The translations under genes were made by a program, and so were the position numbers. DNA of 64,000 nt from Sparassis latifolia (lineage: Eukaryota; Basidiomycota; Agaricomycetes; Polyporales; Sparassidaceae). Position 1 is the stretch's first letter. Each line of letters opens with the position of its first letter. The stretch covers positions 2,480,001-2,544,000 of the forward strand of contig CM031559.1 in assembly GCA_018466975.1 (NCBI GenBank), in the 5' to 3' direction. The notes beneath the pieces are model-generated. The model searched no databases. It saw only the letters and a list, made by a program, of their open reading frames with translations, and was not told the origin of the DNA. Positions 14,901 through 33,874 of this stretch are shown in pieces.

Positions 14901-15053
14901 CGTGCTACAGCTGCCCAGGATCCCACTGCAGGACTAGGTGTAATTTCGTCTCCAATATTGGGTCTGAGGCGACGCCGCTCATCCGTTCTTCCCGTCCAGT
15001 ATCCGCTCCCGCACCTAACCTAATATTTTGATTTCATCACCCATATCTGCGCC
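11971..15053. other. region of degenerate coding-like DNA and intergenic sequence
   Basis: Several stretches on the plus strand have protein-like composition and good splice signals, but they are broken by stops and frame changes (see the pseudogene entry). No intact gene was found. The last 300 bases serve as the promoter of the DUF1348 gene. Confidence 0.4.
13240..14400 (+). pseudogene. decayed gene of unidentified family
   Basis: A chain of protein-like segments follows on the plus strand: PSGGNYVLATNKTGQPASI, FVADLDQPNETMNTAMLF, ISVTCNFTPALRAYIDLDY, LIRADIQSMMLADLVGL, FVSVPSLLASPSAVSASS, then in another frame VLAFSTSDHVVQGIKHIAEQ. In-frame stops interrupt it (a TAG directly after AYIDLDY near 13515 and a TGA near 13620), and the frame changes near 13780. 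The segments are too ordered in composition to look random, but I recognise no domain. It may be a dead secreted protein or enzyme. Confidence 0.35.
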
Positions 15054-15679
15054 ATGTCGAGCATCAAGCCTCCTTTCACCGCTGAGACAGCCCGCCAGAA
15101 GGTCAAAGTTGCTCAGAACCTCTGGAACACGCGCGATCCTGCCAGAGTTGCGCTTGCATACACGGTACGTCGTTGCATATAACGTCACATCATGCTACTT
15201 AACATGCGGCGCAGCCAGCCGGACACCATCTGGCGCAACAGGGCCGAGTTCATGCATGGTAGGGAAGAGGTCGTCAAGTTCCTGACGAAGAAGTGGGAGA
15301 AGGAGGACGGCTACGTCCTTAGGAAAGAACTCTTTGCGTTTCTGGATAACAAAATTGCTGTGCAGGTACGCCCGTTCGGCGTAGACAGTTTTCACAGGGC
15401 TCAGGCCTTAACGACTAGTTCTGGTACGAGTGGTACGAAATCAAGGACGGACAGAAGCAGTGGTACCGCACGTACGGTCTAGAGGTGAGTAGAACGCACC
15501 TTATACTGTGATGTTTGACAATGCATTGTTGATTTGTGCAGGACTGGACGTTCGCCCCTGACGGTCTCATGCAGAAGCGCCAGATGAGTGGCAATGATGT
15601 TCCGCTCACTGAAGAAGAGCGATGGTTCAAGCCGGGCGTGGACATCGAGGCCGTCGAGCTCACAGACAAGCACTATTAG
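15054..15679 (+). CDS. DUF1348 / NTF2-like (SnoaL-like) small protein
   Basis: Four exons (15054-15164, 15219-15365, 15419-15484, 15542-15679) encode 153 residues with all phases closing. The protein starts [18 protein letters not shown] and contains [45 protein letters not shown] and [19 protein letters not shown]. This is the conserved order of the DUF1348 family, a cone-shaped NTF2-like fold of about 150 residues. The biochemical role of the family is not established; it is probably cytosolic. It stands alone, and the gene looks intact. Confidence 0.88.
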
Positions 15680-16001
15680 TGTAACAATATCGTCGTTAGA
15701 TATCGCAGCGAGTCAGCATCGTGTTCCCACAAATGTACAGCTGCAAGTTGCGCAGGAGGAAGCCGATCTTGAAATTTATATTCACTTATCCTCATTTATT
15801 CGTTGAGAACTATTTGTGAATTCCTGTGAAGGCCACGATAGGGATTTAGCATGGGAACGGGTAGTCCGCAGTCTCGCACAAGAAAGACTCATTATTTTGT
15901 GAGTTATACGTGGGGTATACAAGCCTTGCATCCCTGACCGTGCTAGGTGCGCATCTACTGTACGATCCCCTTTATTTAACGGTGGGATCGCATCGGAGGC
16001 C
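15680..16001. other. convergent 3' intergenic region
   Basis: Lies between two stop codons of convergent genes. It presumably holds both 3' ends; no element was recognised. Confidence 0.4.
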
Positions 16002-16920
16002 TCATCCCTGCGCAGAGAACAACGCGAGCTGCTGGTCTTTGTCTAGCCCCATGCGCCCTCGCCAGAACGGCGGGCAGAGTGGAGGCAGCTGGCCTTCGTG
16101 GGAGCCAGCACTTCCATGTCGCTCAAGGATCTCATCCAAGATACCAGGGACGTCTACTGCTTGCACAGTACCCAACCTGCAAACCTCGGGCATCTTGTTA
16201 TGAGTCTCGACAACAGGGTTAAAGCTGAAAGCGCATACCAATCACCATAAGGGAACACCAGGACATTCGCCGCGTACCTACTTAAAGATTGGCTGAACAT
16301 CGCAGAAACAGAAAAGATGGGACTGACTTATGCCCGCCAACATGCCCCACACATCCAACGCCGACCTCGTCCGCAATTCCGCGCCTCTCCACCTCCGCCT
16401 GCAGCGCCCGCGCAACCTCGCCCCCCGTCTCACCGCACCGGCAGTCGCGTGCGCCGTGCGTGCACACATATAGATGGAGGTCCGGCGCGCATCCACTAGG
16501 GCCCTGACCGGGCGCGTGCGCGCGCATCTGTGCTTCCACGGCGTCCAGGTTCCTGAGCGAGACCTCGGGCACGTCCAACCGTCGCTGGTCCGCAGTCCAC
16601 ACCGTCGCGGCGTACACCTCTGCTTCACCCTCGGCTGCGGCACCAGGGAGGCCCGCGTACGCATCACTCACGCGCTGCTCTGGCGACCACGAGAAGTTTA
16701 CGAGGCCACCCCACTCGCGCGCCCGCATTGCGAGCGCACGATCCAGCGGCGACTTTGGCTTGGGTTCGAACGCGGACGGGGGACGATGAGTGTGCAAAAG
16801 GACATAGTTCCAATGTGGTCTAACCGTGCCCGCAATGGCTTGCTTTTGCGCTGAGGCGGTACCGAAGAACCGCAGCCCTCGTTTCAAGTTCGTGTGGGAG
16901 GAAGAGAGATGCCTGAACAT
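16002..16920 (-). CDS. AIM32-like: thioredoxin-like [2Fe-2S] protein of the Apd1/Aim32 (sucrase/ferredoxin-like) family
   Basis: Three exons (16920-16328, 16277-16239, 16176-16002) give 268 residues. The N-terminus (MFRHLSSSHTNLKRGLRFFG) is rich in Arg/Ser/Leu and suits a mitochondrial presequence. Family marks follow: VRPHWNYVLLHTHRPPSAFE, the cysteine motif YVCTHGARDCRCG, then GHVGGHKYAANVLVFPYGDW. The Cys pair and the two His of HVGGH are the cluster-ligand positions described for Apd1/Aim32 proteins. Family members act in mitochondrial redox quality control or oxidant resistance. The start at 16920 was chosen for the presequence; an in-frame extension to 17022 is open but lacks family character. 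Confidence 0.85.
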
Positions 16921-17210
16921 AGTGGAATTGTTCAAAGACAGGTTGAAGAAGCTCTCAGCTGAGTGTAACTGTAAGGCACTCGTCCATGATGGAGCGGCGC
17001 CAAGTTGGAATATTTGGACCACAGACGATGCGCATGCATGCGAAGTGTGAATAGCGTACTACATCTTTACTTGTTGAGAAGCCAAGGGAAGAAAATCAGC
17101 CAAACATGGTGGTACAGACATGAGAGTTCGTGAAAGCGTGTCACGTCAGTCGTCCAAAATCAGATCTACGTGTCTAAGATGTCCGTTCGAGACCGAGTCC
17201 TCCACCGCAT

Positions 17211-23702
<6,492 letters not shown>

Positions 23703-25232
23703 TCAAGTCTATGCTTGTCAGTGAGATCGGTCCGGTAGAGGTTCGTCAGAGATGGCTGTTCATGCTCAATATGAACGTTGGGTGAGCGGTAGGGTCTCAG
23801 GTCTCAGACGGAGTCATGTATGTGGGTGCCGCAGGACTCGTCAACCACTGCGGCACAGTGACAGAATTTCCGACCGTGAGGTTCTCCCCAGACTGCGGTC
23901 CTGATTCGGCCACCCGCCGCGTCATCACGCTGACTAACAAACTAGATCCCAGCCTGCTGGCCACGGTCCTTGCCACGGGAAAAACAGAGTTGAGAAAGAT
24001 ACACCACGGAGGAAACAAAATAGGAACAGCCAGAGGATCCGCCTGTACAGCAGGTAGAAGTGGAACGGCCGAAGAAGCTGCACTTCGATCATACAGCGGT
24101 GATTGAGTCTCCGGCGCCGTTCATGCAATGATGGCCCTACCGTCACGATCAAGGCTGAAGCTCCATTAGATCACGCCCGAGTGATGTCCACCAGAAGTAG
24201 TATTTTGCAGCATTAATCCAGGTAAGGAACAGATTGCAGCAGTTGCGTAGCCATGCGCGTACAGGAAATATCACCTTAGTGGTGTGGCAACGACACTATG
24301 TGTGATTAATTTGGAAAGTCTCCTGCTTGTTTAAGTATCTCAAGATCACGACTCGTAAGTTACAGTACTCCTTGCAGACACATTCAGTCCGACAAATTGC
24401 ATATCAACTTATAAGCATACCCGGGAGTTACATGTCGTATGGCGATTCTAAACGCGGATTCGAGCTGCTAATGGCCGTGGGGAGTTGTGCACAGAGTGAC
24501 AGACTTTACCGTCTTGCCTTTCTACGATTCTCGCGAACAAAAATGCAAGGGAAAGACACCGCTACAGGCGTAGAGTATCCACAGAATCTTGAAAATTCGA
24601 CGTCTCAGTCATTTGTTTTTCTCGCCCGACATTTGCGCCCTCGCCGGTCCTATTCCACGTAGTACGTACCTCTTCACTGAGCGTAGAGAATATACCGTAA
24701 GATTCCCTTGTGTCACAGTGGGACCAGTTCTACCTATATTCCCGCGCAAACAGGTTGCAACTTGCAACGAGAGAATATTAACTTGGACCCTGGACAGTCT
24801 GTAGGGTGGGAATTTGCGGGAATCTACCAAGGTGTCAGATTGGTATCGGAAGAAGTTCGGAGACAAGAACACTCACTATATCGTCTACGATACTTGGCCG
24901 TTGTCTTTGCAAGAGGTATAGTTTGCCACTGCTCGGGGCCAGCCTTCAAAACATAAGGTTGTTAGGCCATCGGTGATGACTTACCGTAAGGCTGATGTAA
25001 CGTTCTTCTATGACTTGCCGAAGACGTACAGAGAAGCCCACCCTTGCGGATATAAACTGGCGGGCTGACAGGTTCGGGACACTCTTCCTCTCCCTAGCGG
25101 AACCTTGTTCTGTTCAACAGAACTTTTCTGATCATCATCACATTCCTTTCCTCGTCTCACCCATAGCTTAAAAGTGCTTGCGTTACGTTCGTTTGCAACC
25201 ACTTCGACCCTTTCTTGTTATTCGTATTTGCC
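23703..25232. other. intergenic, promoters of the ABC transporter and P450 genes
   Basis: About 1.5 kb between divergently transcribed genes. Open frames of 70-110 codons are present but none is recognisable. A TATA-like gatataaac near 25046-25055 may serve the P450 gene. Confidence 0.4.
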
Positions 25233-27351
25233 ATGAGCGTCGTTCAATTTGGCGTTGGTCTCGCTGTCGTTGTCTTTATATGGATTCAGTTGAGCAAGCC
25301 TAAAAACTCTTCTCTGCCGCCTGGTCCGAACCCACTGCCGGTGGTGGGCAATGTTGCCAACTTGACGGCGCACCAACTCTGGCTGAGGGCGACGCAATGG
25401 GCCAAAGAATACGGTGAGCGGCGTTTACGTTTGGCGGAGCGCGTTGACTTAGCCGAGCTCAGGCAATGTCGTGTACCTCCACGTCTTCGGCCAAGGACTG
25501 GTTTTCTTAAACAGCTATGAAGCCGCCGTCGACCTGCTCGAGAAGCAGGGCTCGGTATACTCGGATAAACCTGGCCTCGTCATGTGTGGCGAGCTGTACG
25601 TCACTGCTGTTTGAGTCTGTAGTCGACTATGTCTAACCGTCATCGCGTCAGATGTGGCTGCGAGAACATGGTGCGCCACATCTGCGCAGATCGTCCGCAG
25701 TGATTTGACCCGCGCGTTTGACAGGTCGCATTCACGCGCTACGGCGACAAGTCCCGCCGCCAGCGCAGGCTCATGCAGCAGGCGCTCGGCGTGAGCGCGG
25801 TCCGCACGTACCAGCCCTTGCTCGAGATTGAAACGGCTGCGCTGCTCAAGAGGCTCCTCGCCGATCCGCAGGACTACGTGGGCAATGTGCGCCGCTATGC
25901 GGGCGGCCTCACGCTGCTGGTCATGTATGGCTACCGCGCGAATTCGAAGGATGACCAGTTCCTCATGCTTGCGGACACTTGCGTTGACCTGTTGTCCAAC
26001 CATATCGCGTCGGGCGGCGGGATCTGGCTCGTTGACATCTTCCCCTTCCGTGAGTCCCATCGTTTTCTACATGAGGTCGTGTGTCGACGTGTGCATTTAC
26101 AGTGAAGCACCTTCCGCTATGGTTCCCTGGCGCCGGCTTCAAACGCAAGGCAATCGAGTGGAAGGCAAAGATGGAAGAGTTTGTTAACAGGCCATACGAG
26201 TTACTCAAGCAGCGCATGGTAACGCAAATAGTGTCCTTCAATTATTGACATACTCACAGTTTGCAGAGAGAGGGAACAGCCGTCCCGTGCTTCTGTTCTA
26301 CGCTCCTGGAGGAGCTGCAGGACAGAAACGACAAGGCCATCGATGCCCAGAAGGACTTTGACATTCGATGGACCGCGAACTCGATGTACTCTGGTCAGTT
26401 GTTGGGTTTCGGTTCCTTATCGTTTCTCACGTGTAGTTTTTGTGTTTCAGCGAGTATTGATACTGTGAGTTGAAGTAGTAATTTGTTTTCACAGAGCGCT
26501 AACCACCTTCCAGACAATCACCATGGTGATGCACTTCATCCGGGCGATGGTTTTGCACCCTGAGGTACTCGTTAAGGTGCAGCAGGAGATGGATACAGTT
26601 GTTGGCCAGGGTCGCCTGCCGACCTTCAGCGATCGCGCGTCGCTGCCGTACCTGGAGTGCGTGATGAGCGAGTGTCTGCGCTGGGGCGCGCCCGTCCCGC
26701 TAGGTTAGTGACGCGTTGACAAAGAACGTAAGAGACTGAAGTGTCAGCAGGTCTTCCGCATCGTCTGACGGAGGATGACGTGTATCAGGGTATGCACATT
26801 CCGAAGGGATCACTGGTATGTTTCTAGAACTCTCCACAGCGCCCGTCCTGATCACAGTTCCGACAGGTGTTCGCTAATATCTGGTGAGTGTTCTTGCAAT
26901 GTCGTGGGAACGTCCGTTGTCTGAATTTTGCAGGAATATGATGAGGAATGAGGAGCTATACCCGGACGCGCAGGCGTTCAAGCCTGAGCGGTTCATGGAG
27001 GAGACTGACGAGCAAACGGCGAAGAGGCGCGATCCGCGCAACTTCGTGTTCGGGTTCGGGCGCCGTCGGTGCCCGGGCATGCACCTCATGGAGTCGTCGT
27101 TCTGGATCGTCATGGCGTCGATGATCGCGACGATGGACCTCGCGAAGGCGGTCGACGAGCACGGGAACGTTGTCGAGCCCGAGACTAGCTTCGACAACGC
27201 CGTCTTTAGGTATGTGTGCGTGTCGGTGTGTCTGCCGCCTGATACTGATGCTACCGTGCTTGTCAGGATTCCGACTACGTTCAGGTGCGACATCCGCCCG
27301 CGCTCTGAGCAGGCGCTCAGGATCGTCCGACAGGCTGCGGATGCTGCGTGA
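25233..27351 (+). CDS. cytochrome P450 monooxygenase
   Basis: Twelve exons encode 515 residues with all phases closing, including a 14-base exon at 26451-26464 and exons of 17 and 19 bases. An N-terminal membrane anchor (FGVGLAVVVFIWIQL) precedes the proline hinge LPPGPNPLPVVGN. The I-helix reads MYSASIDTTI, with Ser-Ile where AGxDTT is usual. The K-helix ECLRW, PERF region FKPERF and heme loop FGFGRRRCPG carry the ExxR and cysteine ligand. It resembles the O-methylsterigmatocystin-oxidoreductase-like P450s that are abundant in Agaricomycetes. It should be ER-bound and use a P450 reductase. The substrate is unknown and no biosynthetic partner lies next to it. Confidence 0.92.
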
Positions 27352-28087
27352 TTATCCCTCGACATTACCTACGTGGGCCCAGTCGTGGACCATACTGTGG
27401 CGTAAATGGGGTGAGTTGTGGGGTGTATTCGTACTGTAGTAATAGGATATCAGCAGACATCATCGGTTTAGCTCTTGACGTGCTCTCCACTATTTGCATC
27501 GCGCTTTCACTGTTCTCGATAATTGATATTCGTTGAGTTGGCTCGTCTTCCGAGCAAAATGTCGATAAGCATTGGCGGCGGCGAAGGTTCCGTGCATCCG
27601 ACATTGGGGAATTGCCGCAGAATGGAGACACGTCATGATTCCGACTTGCGCGCAATTGCGTGATTCCCGGTGCACGCATGTAAATTTCTGCAATGAACCC
27701 ACTCACTCTCAAGCCTGCAGACTATTCTGAATACCAACAAACAAGTACTGTCAACTGCAGGTGAGGAGAAGTGGTGAGGGTGTACAGTCTTCCACTGTCA
27801 GGTGGTCACCTTACTGTAAAGGCAATCACACTTCTTGTTTCGGGCCTTTCGGCAACATTCAGTCGCTCAGGCTTGGACCAGTCCTGGTCCCAGTTGTCTA
27901 GGCTGACTCACGGCATCGACGGCATGCTCAATTGTCCAAAAAGGGCATGTCAGGGCATCCGGCGAAATTTCGGCGGACTTAGAATTAGTTCCTCTCCTCG
28001 TCGTCTCAACCTCATCACGGCAAATGTCAGATATTTAGTTGTACTCTACCCATTTCACGGTCCTTCGTTTGCGCATTATCCTCAGGA
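27352..28087. other. intergenic, promoter of the zinc-finger gene
   Basis: No gene recognised. The sequence leads into the ATG of the C2H2 gene. Confidence 0.4.
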
Positions 28088-29737
28088 ATGAGTGAGACGG
28101 CAGCGTCTGCACCGGTACGTAGGTCGTGGACAGCGAACTCGTCCGGCACTGAACTTGAGATAACGCAGAGTTATGAGGATGGTTTGTTGTCGTTGTCGTT
28201 GGCGGCCGCCAGTGCAACACCCATCGTCATAACTCGCGAGCCTTCGCAGGACAGCAGCTCCTTCATGCCTGGCAATTTCAACGGACCTAGCAGCTTGACC
28301 AGTGGAAGCAGCACGATAAAGCCGCATCCTCTTCACAAGCACCGCAGGCTCTCTTCGACCGGCCAGGCAAGAAGGAGGTTGAGTGACGCGCGGGAGGCAA
28401 CGAGCCGACCTTCGTGCGTCAGTTTCGCTCTCTGCTGCCATCGTATGCACATTTCTTTGTACATAGAGCCGTTACCATACAAACAGCGGCTGCTGCACTG
28501 TCCTCGCTAGCCACGCTCTCACTCTCAGGGTCTCCTCCTCCACAGGGTATCTCTAAGACCTCCCCGTTCGTCTCTGTCCCTGGGCACGTCCAGTCAGCAC
28601 CTTCGCAGCTTGTCCCAATAGCCCCCAACGGTACCAAGGTCGAAGCCCATGATGACGATTTGGACTTGGGAAACGCATTCGATTCTGGACAAGTCAAGAC
28701 GGAGATTAACGGCCCCGGAATTAGCGTTACGAGTTCGAAGTCGGCCAATGGCAAGAAGAGGGGTACGATCTTCAAGTGTGAGAGTTGCTCTAAGGTGTAC
28801 CGCCATCCATCTTGCCTGATCAAACACCGCTGGGAACACTCGCCGCACTGGCGGGAGGCTTCGAAGTTTTTGCTCAGCAAGCATCAGCAGGTGCAGCTTC
28901 TAGAGGTACTTGTGTCTTCGCTGATTTCTGCGACTAGACTAGGCTGACACGTGCGCGCAGGCTGCAGCAATTCTTTCACACCTCTCACCGTCTGCAAGAG
29001 GGGGGACTTCTTTACCAGAAGACCGCTCCTTATGGCCGTCCTACCTCTCCGGAGGTCTTCTCCCGCCGCCTAGCACAGCCAACACTTCCAGTGGACCTGC
29101 CGCGAATCCTGCCTTTTTAACTTCTAGTTCCGTGCCCGCCAACTCAGTGCTCAGCTCATCTGTGCGTCCTTTGTCTGCGGGTTCGCGCCCACGCATGCAC
29201 CACTACGCGATTTCGGATGCTGGCGGTATCACCCATTTCCGCCCTGGTGTGGTCGGTGTCCCCACGGGACCCAGTGCCTCACCTGAGCCCGAACATGTTT
29301 CCACAGGTCAGCGTTCCGTACCTGTCCCTGTCCCCAGAACGGACTCTGCCTATCGCGAACAAGGCATGGGATTCAGCTTCGTCAGTGGTCTTTCGGACGT
29401 GTGGAGCTCCCCGGTGTCGGTCGGCTTCGCACAGTCGTCGTTCCGGTCGTCGTCCGTGTCGATGTCGGCATCCGAGGTGGTGCAGTCGTACTCGGGATCG
29501 ACTGGCGGGTGGTCTCTCCCACGTTCGTCTGTGCGCTCTGGCTCGCGCTCGCGCAGCGGGTCGGCGTCGGAGAGCGACTTCGTCGACGTGGACGGGGACG
29601 AGGAACTTGGCGGCCGCCGATTCGGGTTCACGTCGCGTTCGTGGAAGAGGGACGAGCCCTACTCGCGATCGGTCAGCGTCGGGCAGGATAAGATCGAGGA
29701 GGAGTGGGACGGCATGGAGATGGAGATGGAGATGTAG
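28088..29737 (+). CDS. single C2H2 zinc-finger protein, probable transcription factor
   Basis: Four exons (28088-28114, 28169-28413, 28467-28905, 28961-29737) give 495 residues. Long Ser/Pro-rich low-complexity arms surround one zinc finger, FKCESCSKVYRHPSCLIKH, continuing RWEHSPHWRE: Cys-x2-Cys-x12-His-x4-His. The conserved stretch after the finger (SKFLLSKHQQVQLLEAAAI) looks like a helical extension specific to this fungal group. The C-terminus is rich in Ser and Arg-Ser and ends in Met/Glu repeats (EMEMEM). A nuclear role is inferred from the finger and composition; the targets are unknown. The first intron is a multiple of three, so its removal rests on its clean GTACGT donor and CAG acceptor. 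Confidence 0.82.
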
Positions 29738-30412
29738 GTTACGCGGATGTCTGATGCGACGAGATCCACGGGAGCAGACCAACGGTTAAGTTTACCGCGG
29801 ATAATGTGTAGCATCGATGTGGGAGGTATTCTGTAACATCATACTTATCTTCGTGCGACGCTTCGCTGTGTTTGAGCAGCAAGCAAGCGATGTATTGTGA
29901 CCTCTTTCGTACAGCCATCTTGAAGTGTTGTACATTTACATGTGTATGCATCCGATTTGTTATATATATTACATTCCTGGATTGCAAGCACCAGTACTTA
30001 CGGCGTTTCATATTACTGACAATTAATCACTTGCGTATAATAGCTCGCAATCGGCGGATGCCGTCGATGGGCGTCGAAGCTATTGGCCTTAGATCCTAAC
30101 AAGGACAAATATCTGTCCAGAGATAACTTCAAAGTCGGATAGATCATATACAAGATCGTTTGTGTATATCTGTCGAACCACACCTCCATCAGAATCCTTC
30201 CTCATGCATTCATACTAAAATCGGAGGGCTCTACCAGTAAAAGGTCGACTCCGGGCGACTTCCATCCCACAACTTGCGCGATCGTACTTATCCGCGGGCA
30301 GGTCTTCGCGAGCGCGATAACTGGTACCAAATCGTCAGTGCCGTTGGCACGAAACGCATTTGGCGCCAGGTTCAACCTTTGAGTTCGATTGCCGCGTCAA
30401 ATCTGCAACCAG
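29738..30412. other. convergent intergenic region
   Basis: AT-rich 3' flanks of two convergent genes. Nothing else recognised. Confidence 0.4.
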
Positions 30413-32727
30413 TTACATTGCTATATCGATATTCTCAACGGTCACATTCCACCCGTTCGCTGGAAATCCGGGAGCCTTCGTTGTGCTGCCGTCCCATCCC
30501 CTTGCCATCATCGCTATGGCATAAAGAAGTCCGCCCGAACCCGGGAAATAAGGAGTCGGTACTTGGGCTCCCCCTGCAGGCATTCCGACATCGTCGAACT
30601 GATAATACGGATCTAGCAGCCACTCGATGGCCTTCTCGGGGTCGCCATTGCGTGCTGCAGACATAGCGAGCATTGGGAAGTCCCATCTATTCGTACGTCG
30701 GTAATCAATACTGATCCGTAGAGTAGATCCTAGCGGGACTTACCCCCAAAGATTACTAATGTTCCAGGTCGACCAAACCTTCTCCGCAGTCGCTTTCGCG
30801 ATATCGACGCTCACGTTCAGCCCGGTTCCTGGCAGCCATCCATACAATCCGACCAGAGCAGGATGGCTATTCGTGTAGTTCGTCGTCGTCCAGAACTCGC
30901 TCTCGATCCCTTCATACACTGCGTACAGCCCGTTTTCGATTGGCAGAGGGGCCAGATGATCCTTCACGTCCGACCATGCAGCCGGTGCCTGCTCTCCTAG
31001 CCGCTCCATCCACGTTTGCGCCTTCTGCAATCCCAGCCGCCAGTAGGCCAGTTCAAAAGCGGGGTTCCGTGTTACGTTCGGAGCTGTGTCTTCGCTGACG
31101 ATGTACATTGGCGGGCCCAGATCATAAAAACCAGTGCTACCATTGTATCGCGCATAGACCGCCATCCAATCTGCCGTCTGGTACACAACGTCGCGCCACT
31201 TCTCGAGCGTCTCTTGAGATTTTGTCGCTCGGTATTCATACTCAGCAAAAATCAATGGATGCGGCTGCTGCCAGATCAACAACTCGTTGATCTCTCCCGG
31301 CGCTGACCTGCCTGAAGGATCGGTCATTTTCGACCATCGAGCCCCGCGACTGTAGCCTTCTTGAACCTGTGCACGTTCTATCGACGTGTTAAGAAAGCGG
31401 GAGTACACGCTCAGGGACCTATTCAGAAGGTCCCAGTTGTTCCAGAGCGCCCAGTGGCAGCTGTGCCAGAAATACATCTCCATGTGAAATTTCCCGTACT
31501 GTCACAGGGTGAGATACACTCGCAGTAGAAATATGTGAATCACTCACCCATCCATCATCTACAAGACCTGACTGGAAAATTTGACTTTAGCTCTTCGATC
31601 AGAACGAAATGAACTGTTGCTCGCCTCCTGAGGTGGATTGATGCTGGCTTCGTTGACGCGCATCAAATATCGCGACAAGACAATTCTCCTCTGCAACTCG
31701 TCGGCGCGGGGATCCGATGACCCAGTGTACACATCCACGAATCCATTGCTAGACCAATACTCCTCCCAGGTGTTTATTGATTCACCCACAACTTCTGCAA
31801 CAGTAGAGACGGATGTGAACTGGCTGAGAGAATAGGAAATGACTATCGAGAATGTCGATGATATGTCTATGGGGATCACGCTGTACTCGTGTGTAACAGA
31901 GGAATCCCGCGATATGTTGAACTTGTCGCCGCCTCCCATAGAGGTGAAGAATGTTGCATTAACCAGGGTGTGATTGATCTGTGCATCCACGTTTTGTCCC
32001 AGTCCAGATCCGGTCCGTAATAAAGTCGTGTGGTTGCTGGTTTCGTTGAAGTACCCGACGAATGGTGCTTGAAATTTCTGGGAACCATCATTCCAGGGAA
32101 AGTCTACGAAAAGAGTCAAGCGGCCTTGCAGTAACAGTTGCGACCGGATCTCAATGCCCATTGTACTGCTGCTCTGTGCGGAGTATGTTTTCACCTTCAC
32201 GTCCTTGCCCTGCAACGAGAATTGACTTGTGATAGCGCCAGTCCATAGATCGAGCTCCTGAGAAATGTTGCCCAAATCATCCTCCGTAATATTCAGCGTT
32301 TGCCCGTCCTCGGACCTGAACTGCAACCCAATCCGTCCGAGATTCACTCTGTTTGGGTTCGCGATCAGCCACTGTTGCGGAGCCGCGACCCCCGAACTCG
32401 TACTGCACGCCGTCCCAAACCATGCCGCGATACGCCGCGATATCCGCTGGGGTGACTCCTCTGGGAAGGCTGTCATTCTTCCATCCCCAGTCAGACATAA
32501 TTGCCCAAGGCAGAAATGTTTGCAGCCCCGTTACATCTGCGCCGAATGCAAAGCAACCATTTCCGACTCTGCATAGGCGTTGTCAGACTGGAGGCATTGC
32601 GCATCGGGTTATAGCGTGATACGATTTCGCGGCGGGGAATGGTGAACGTGAGAACCACGGACATGTACGTCAGAAACAGAAGCAGAAATACTCTGCTAGA
32701 GCTGTGGTATCGCATTGAACGGTGCAT
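30413..32727 (-). CDS. secreted six-hairpin glycosidase-like protein (GH65/GH95-like fold), two frameshifts
   Basis: The minus-strand start MHRSMRYHSSSRVFLLLF at 32727 gives a signal peptide. Family-like segments follow: VGNGCFAFGADVTGLQTF, MSDWGWKNDSLPRGVTP, PQQWLIANPNRVNLGRIGL, DDGWYGKFHMEMYFWH, LLIWQQPHPLIFAEY, YIVSEDTAPNVTRNPAFEL and WGWDFPMLAMSAARNG. This suggests an (alpha/alpha)6 barrel hydrolase acting on an outer-wall or plant glycan. Introns are 30687-30743, 31499-31547 and 31568-31614. Two single extra bases break the frame: one in a run of five C at 32389-32393 and one near 32568 before VGNG. Exon arithmetic supports two insertions. They are either errors in the assembly or early decay. 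The exact family is uncertain. Confidence 0.72.
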
Positions 32728-33874
32728 GACGTTGGGAAGAGACCTCAAGGAAGTGATAGGTGTTCATTGGTGTGCTCACCTGCAGCTCCCTTATGACGAC
32801 CACGAATAGTCGCGGTCCGGGCGTTTGTCAGGTGATGTAGTCTCCCAAAGGCAGTGTAGCTACTCTGCTTCAACCTTCGTACCTCAGGATATCCGTATCT
32901 GACGTCTGCTTTCCTTAATGGGGGTCTTTCTAAGAGGTCGGTCACTGCCGATCGGCATATCACGTGCAATGACAAACGAAAAAACGCGTCCCTCCTACAG
33001 ACGCGTCGCACTGCGTCTCACGGAATGGAAAACATGCTTAGTTGTGGTATGTGTGTGCCATACATTCTGGTTTGCCTCAGAAAAATTTTGACCAGCTATA
33101 TTTATTGGGAATACTGTGATACTGTACATAGAAATAAGAATCAATCAGTGGGGTACATTCATCCTCATGCACTACTGCAAGGGTAAAGCCATATGATTGA
33201 CAGGGCATGTATGCCAAGGTGGATGAACCTTATAATCTTGTGTAGGTTGCATTGTAATTAATGTTACGGCAGTCAAACGAGAAGAACTGCGGTGTCGAAG
33301 CTGATGAATATCATCTGCTGACCTCCCACTCCTCGGCAGCAGCATTCAAGTTATACTCACCAAACTTCAGAACATGGTCAGATTATGCTGCCGCAATGTC
33401 TGTTTCCCGCAGTACAAAGATGAATGCATGAGTCGACGAGCCAGCAGGTGCATTAATGAAGTTCCAAGGATGAGCGGCCGCTGAGCGCTGAGCGGGCCCA
33501 CTGGCAGAGGTCGTAAGCGCCCGTCGGCAATGGAACGGGTTGTAACTGCAGGCTTATTGATTTGAACTGCCGGTGTATCGAATCCTTAGTAAATTTCAGG
33601 CTCCGTCTAAACTGTCCGACCTCTCGATTAACCCCCCGCGTCAGAAAGCAGACTAAGGTGATGTACAAATAGTATGAACCATTTGCTCCGGCGCGATCGT
33701 ACGATGTCCGTAGGCGGGAGCGCAGGACTCAGTGCCTTGTATGGAATACTTCCTTAGGGAAGTGTGAGATGGTGGGCAATTCTTGAGCACCAGTTCCGGC
33801 ATGAAGCTGTGTCGCATCATTCGGAAGATAACAGTGAAGCGGGAAAACAACTCGTACCGTGCTTCCAAGCGACA
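32728..33874. other. intergenic, nothing recognised
   Basis: The glycosidase promoter should lie at the left edge. No coding exon, RNA gene or repeat was recognised up to the MITE. Confidence 0.4.

Noticed and set aside
23797..24018. Hydrophobic minus-strand frame as a TMD0 exon of the ABC transporter
   Set aside because: It lies upstream of a good ATG with a family-like N-terminus, has only one weak hydrophobic stretch, and has no phase-compatible join.
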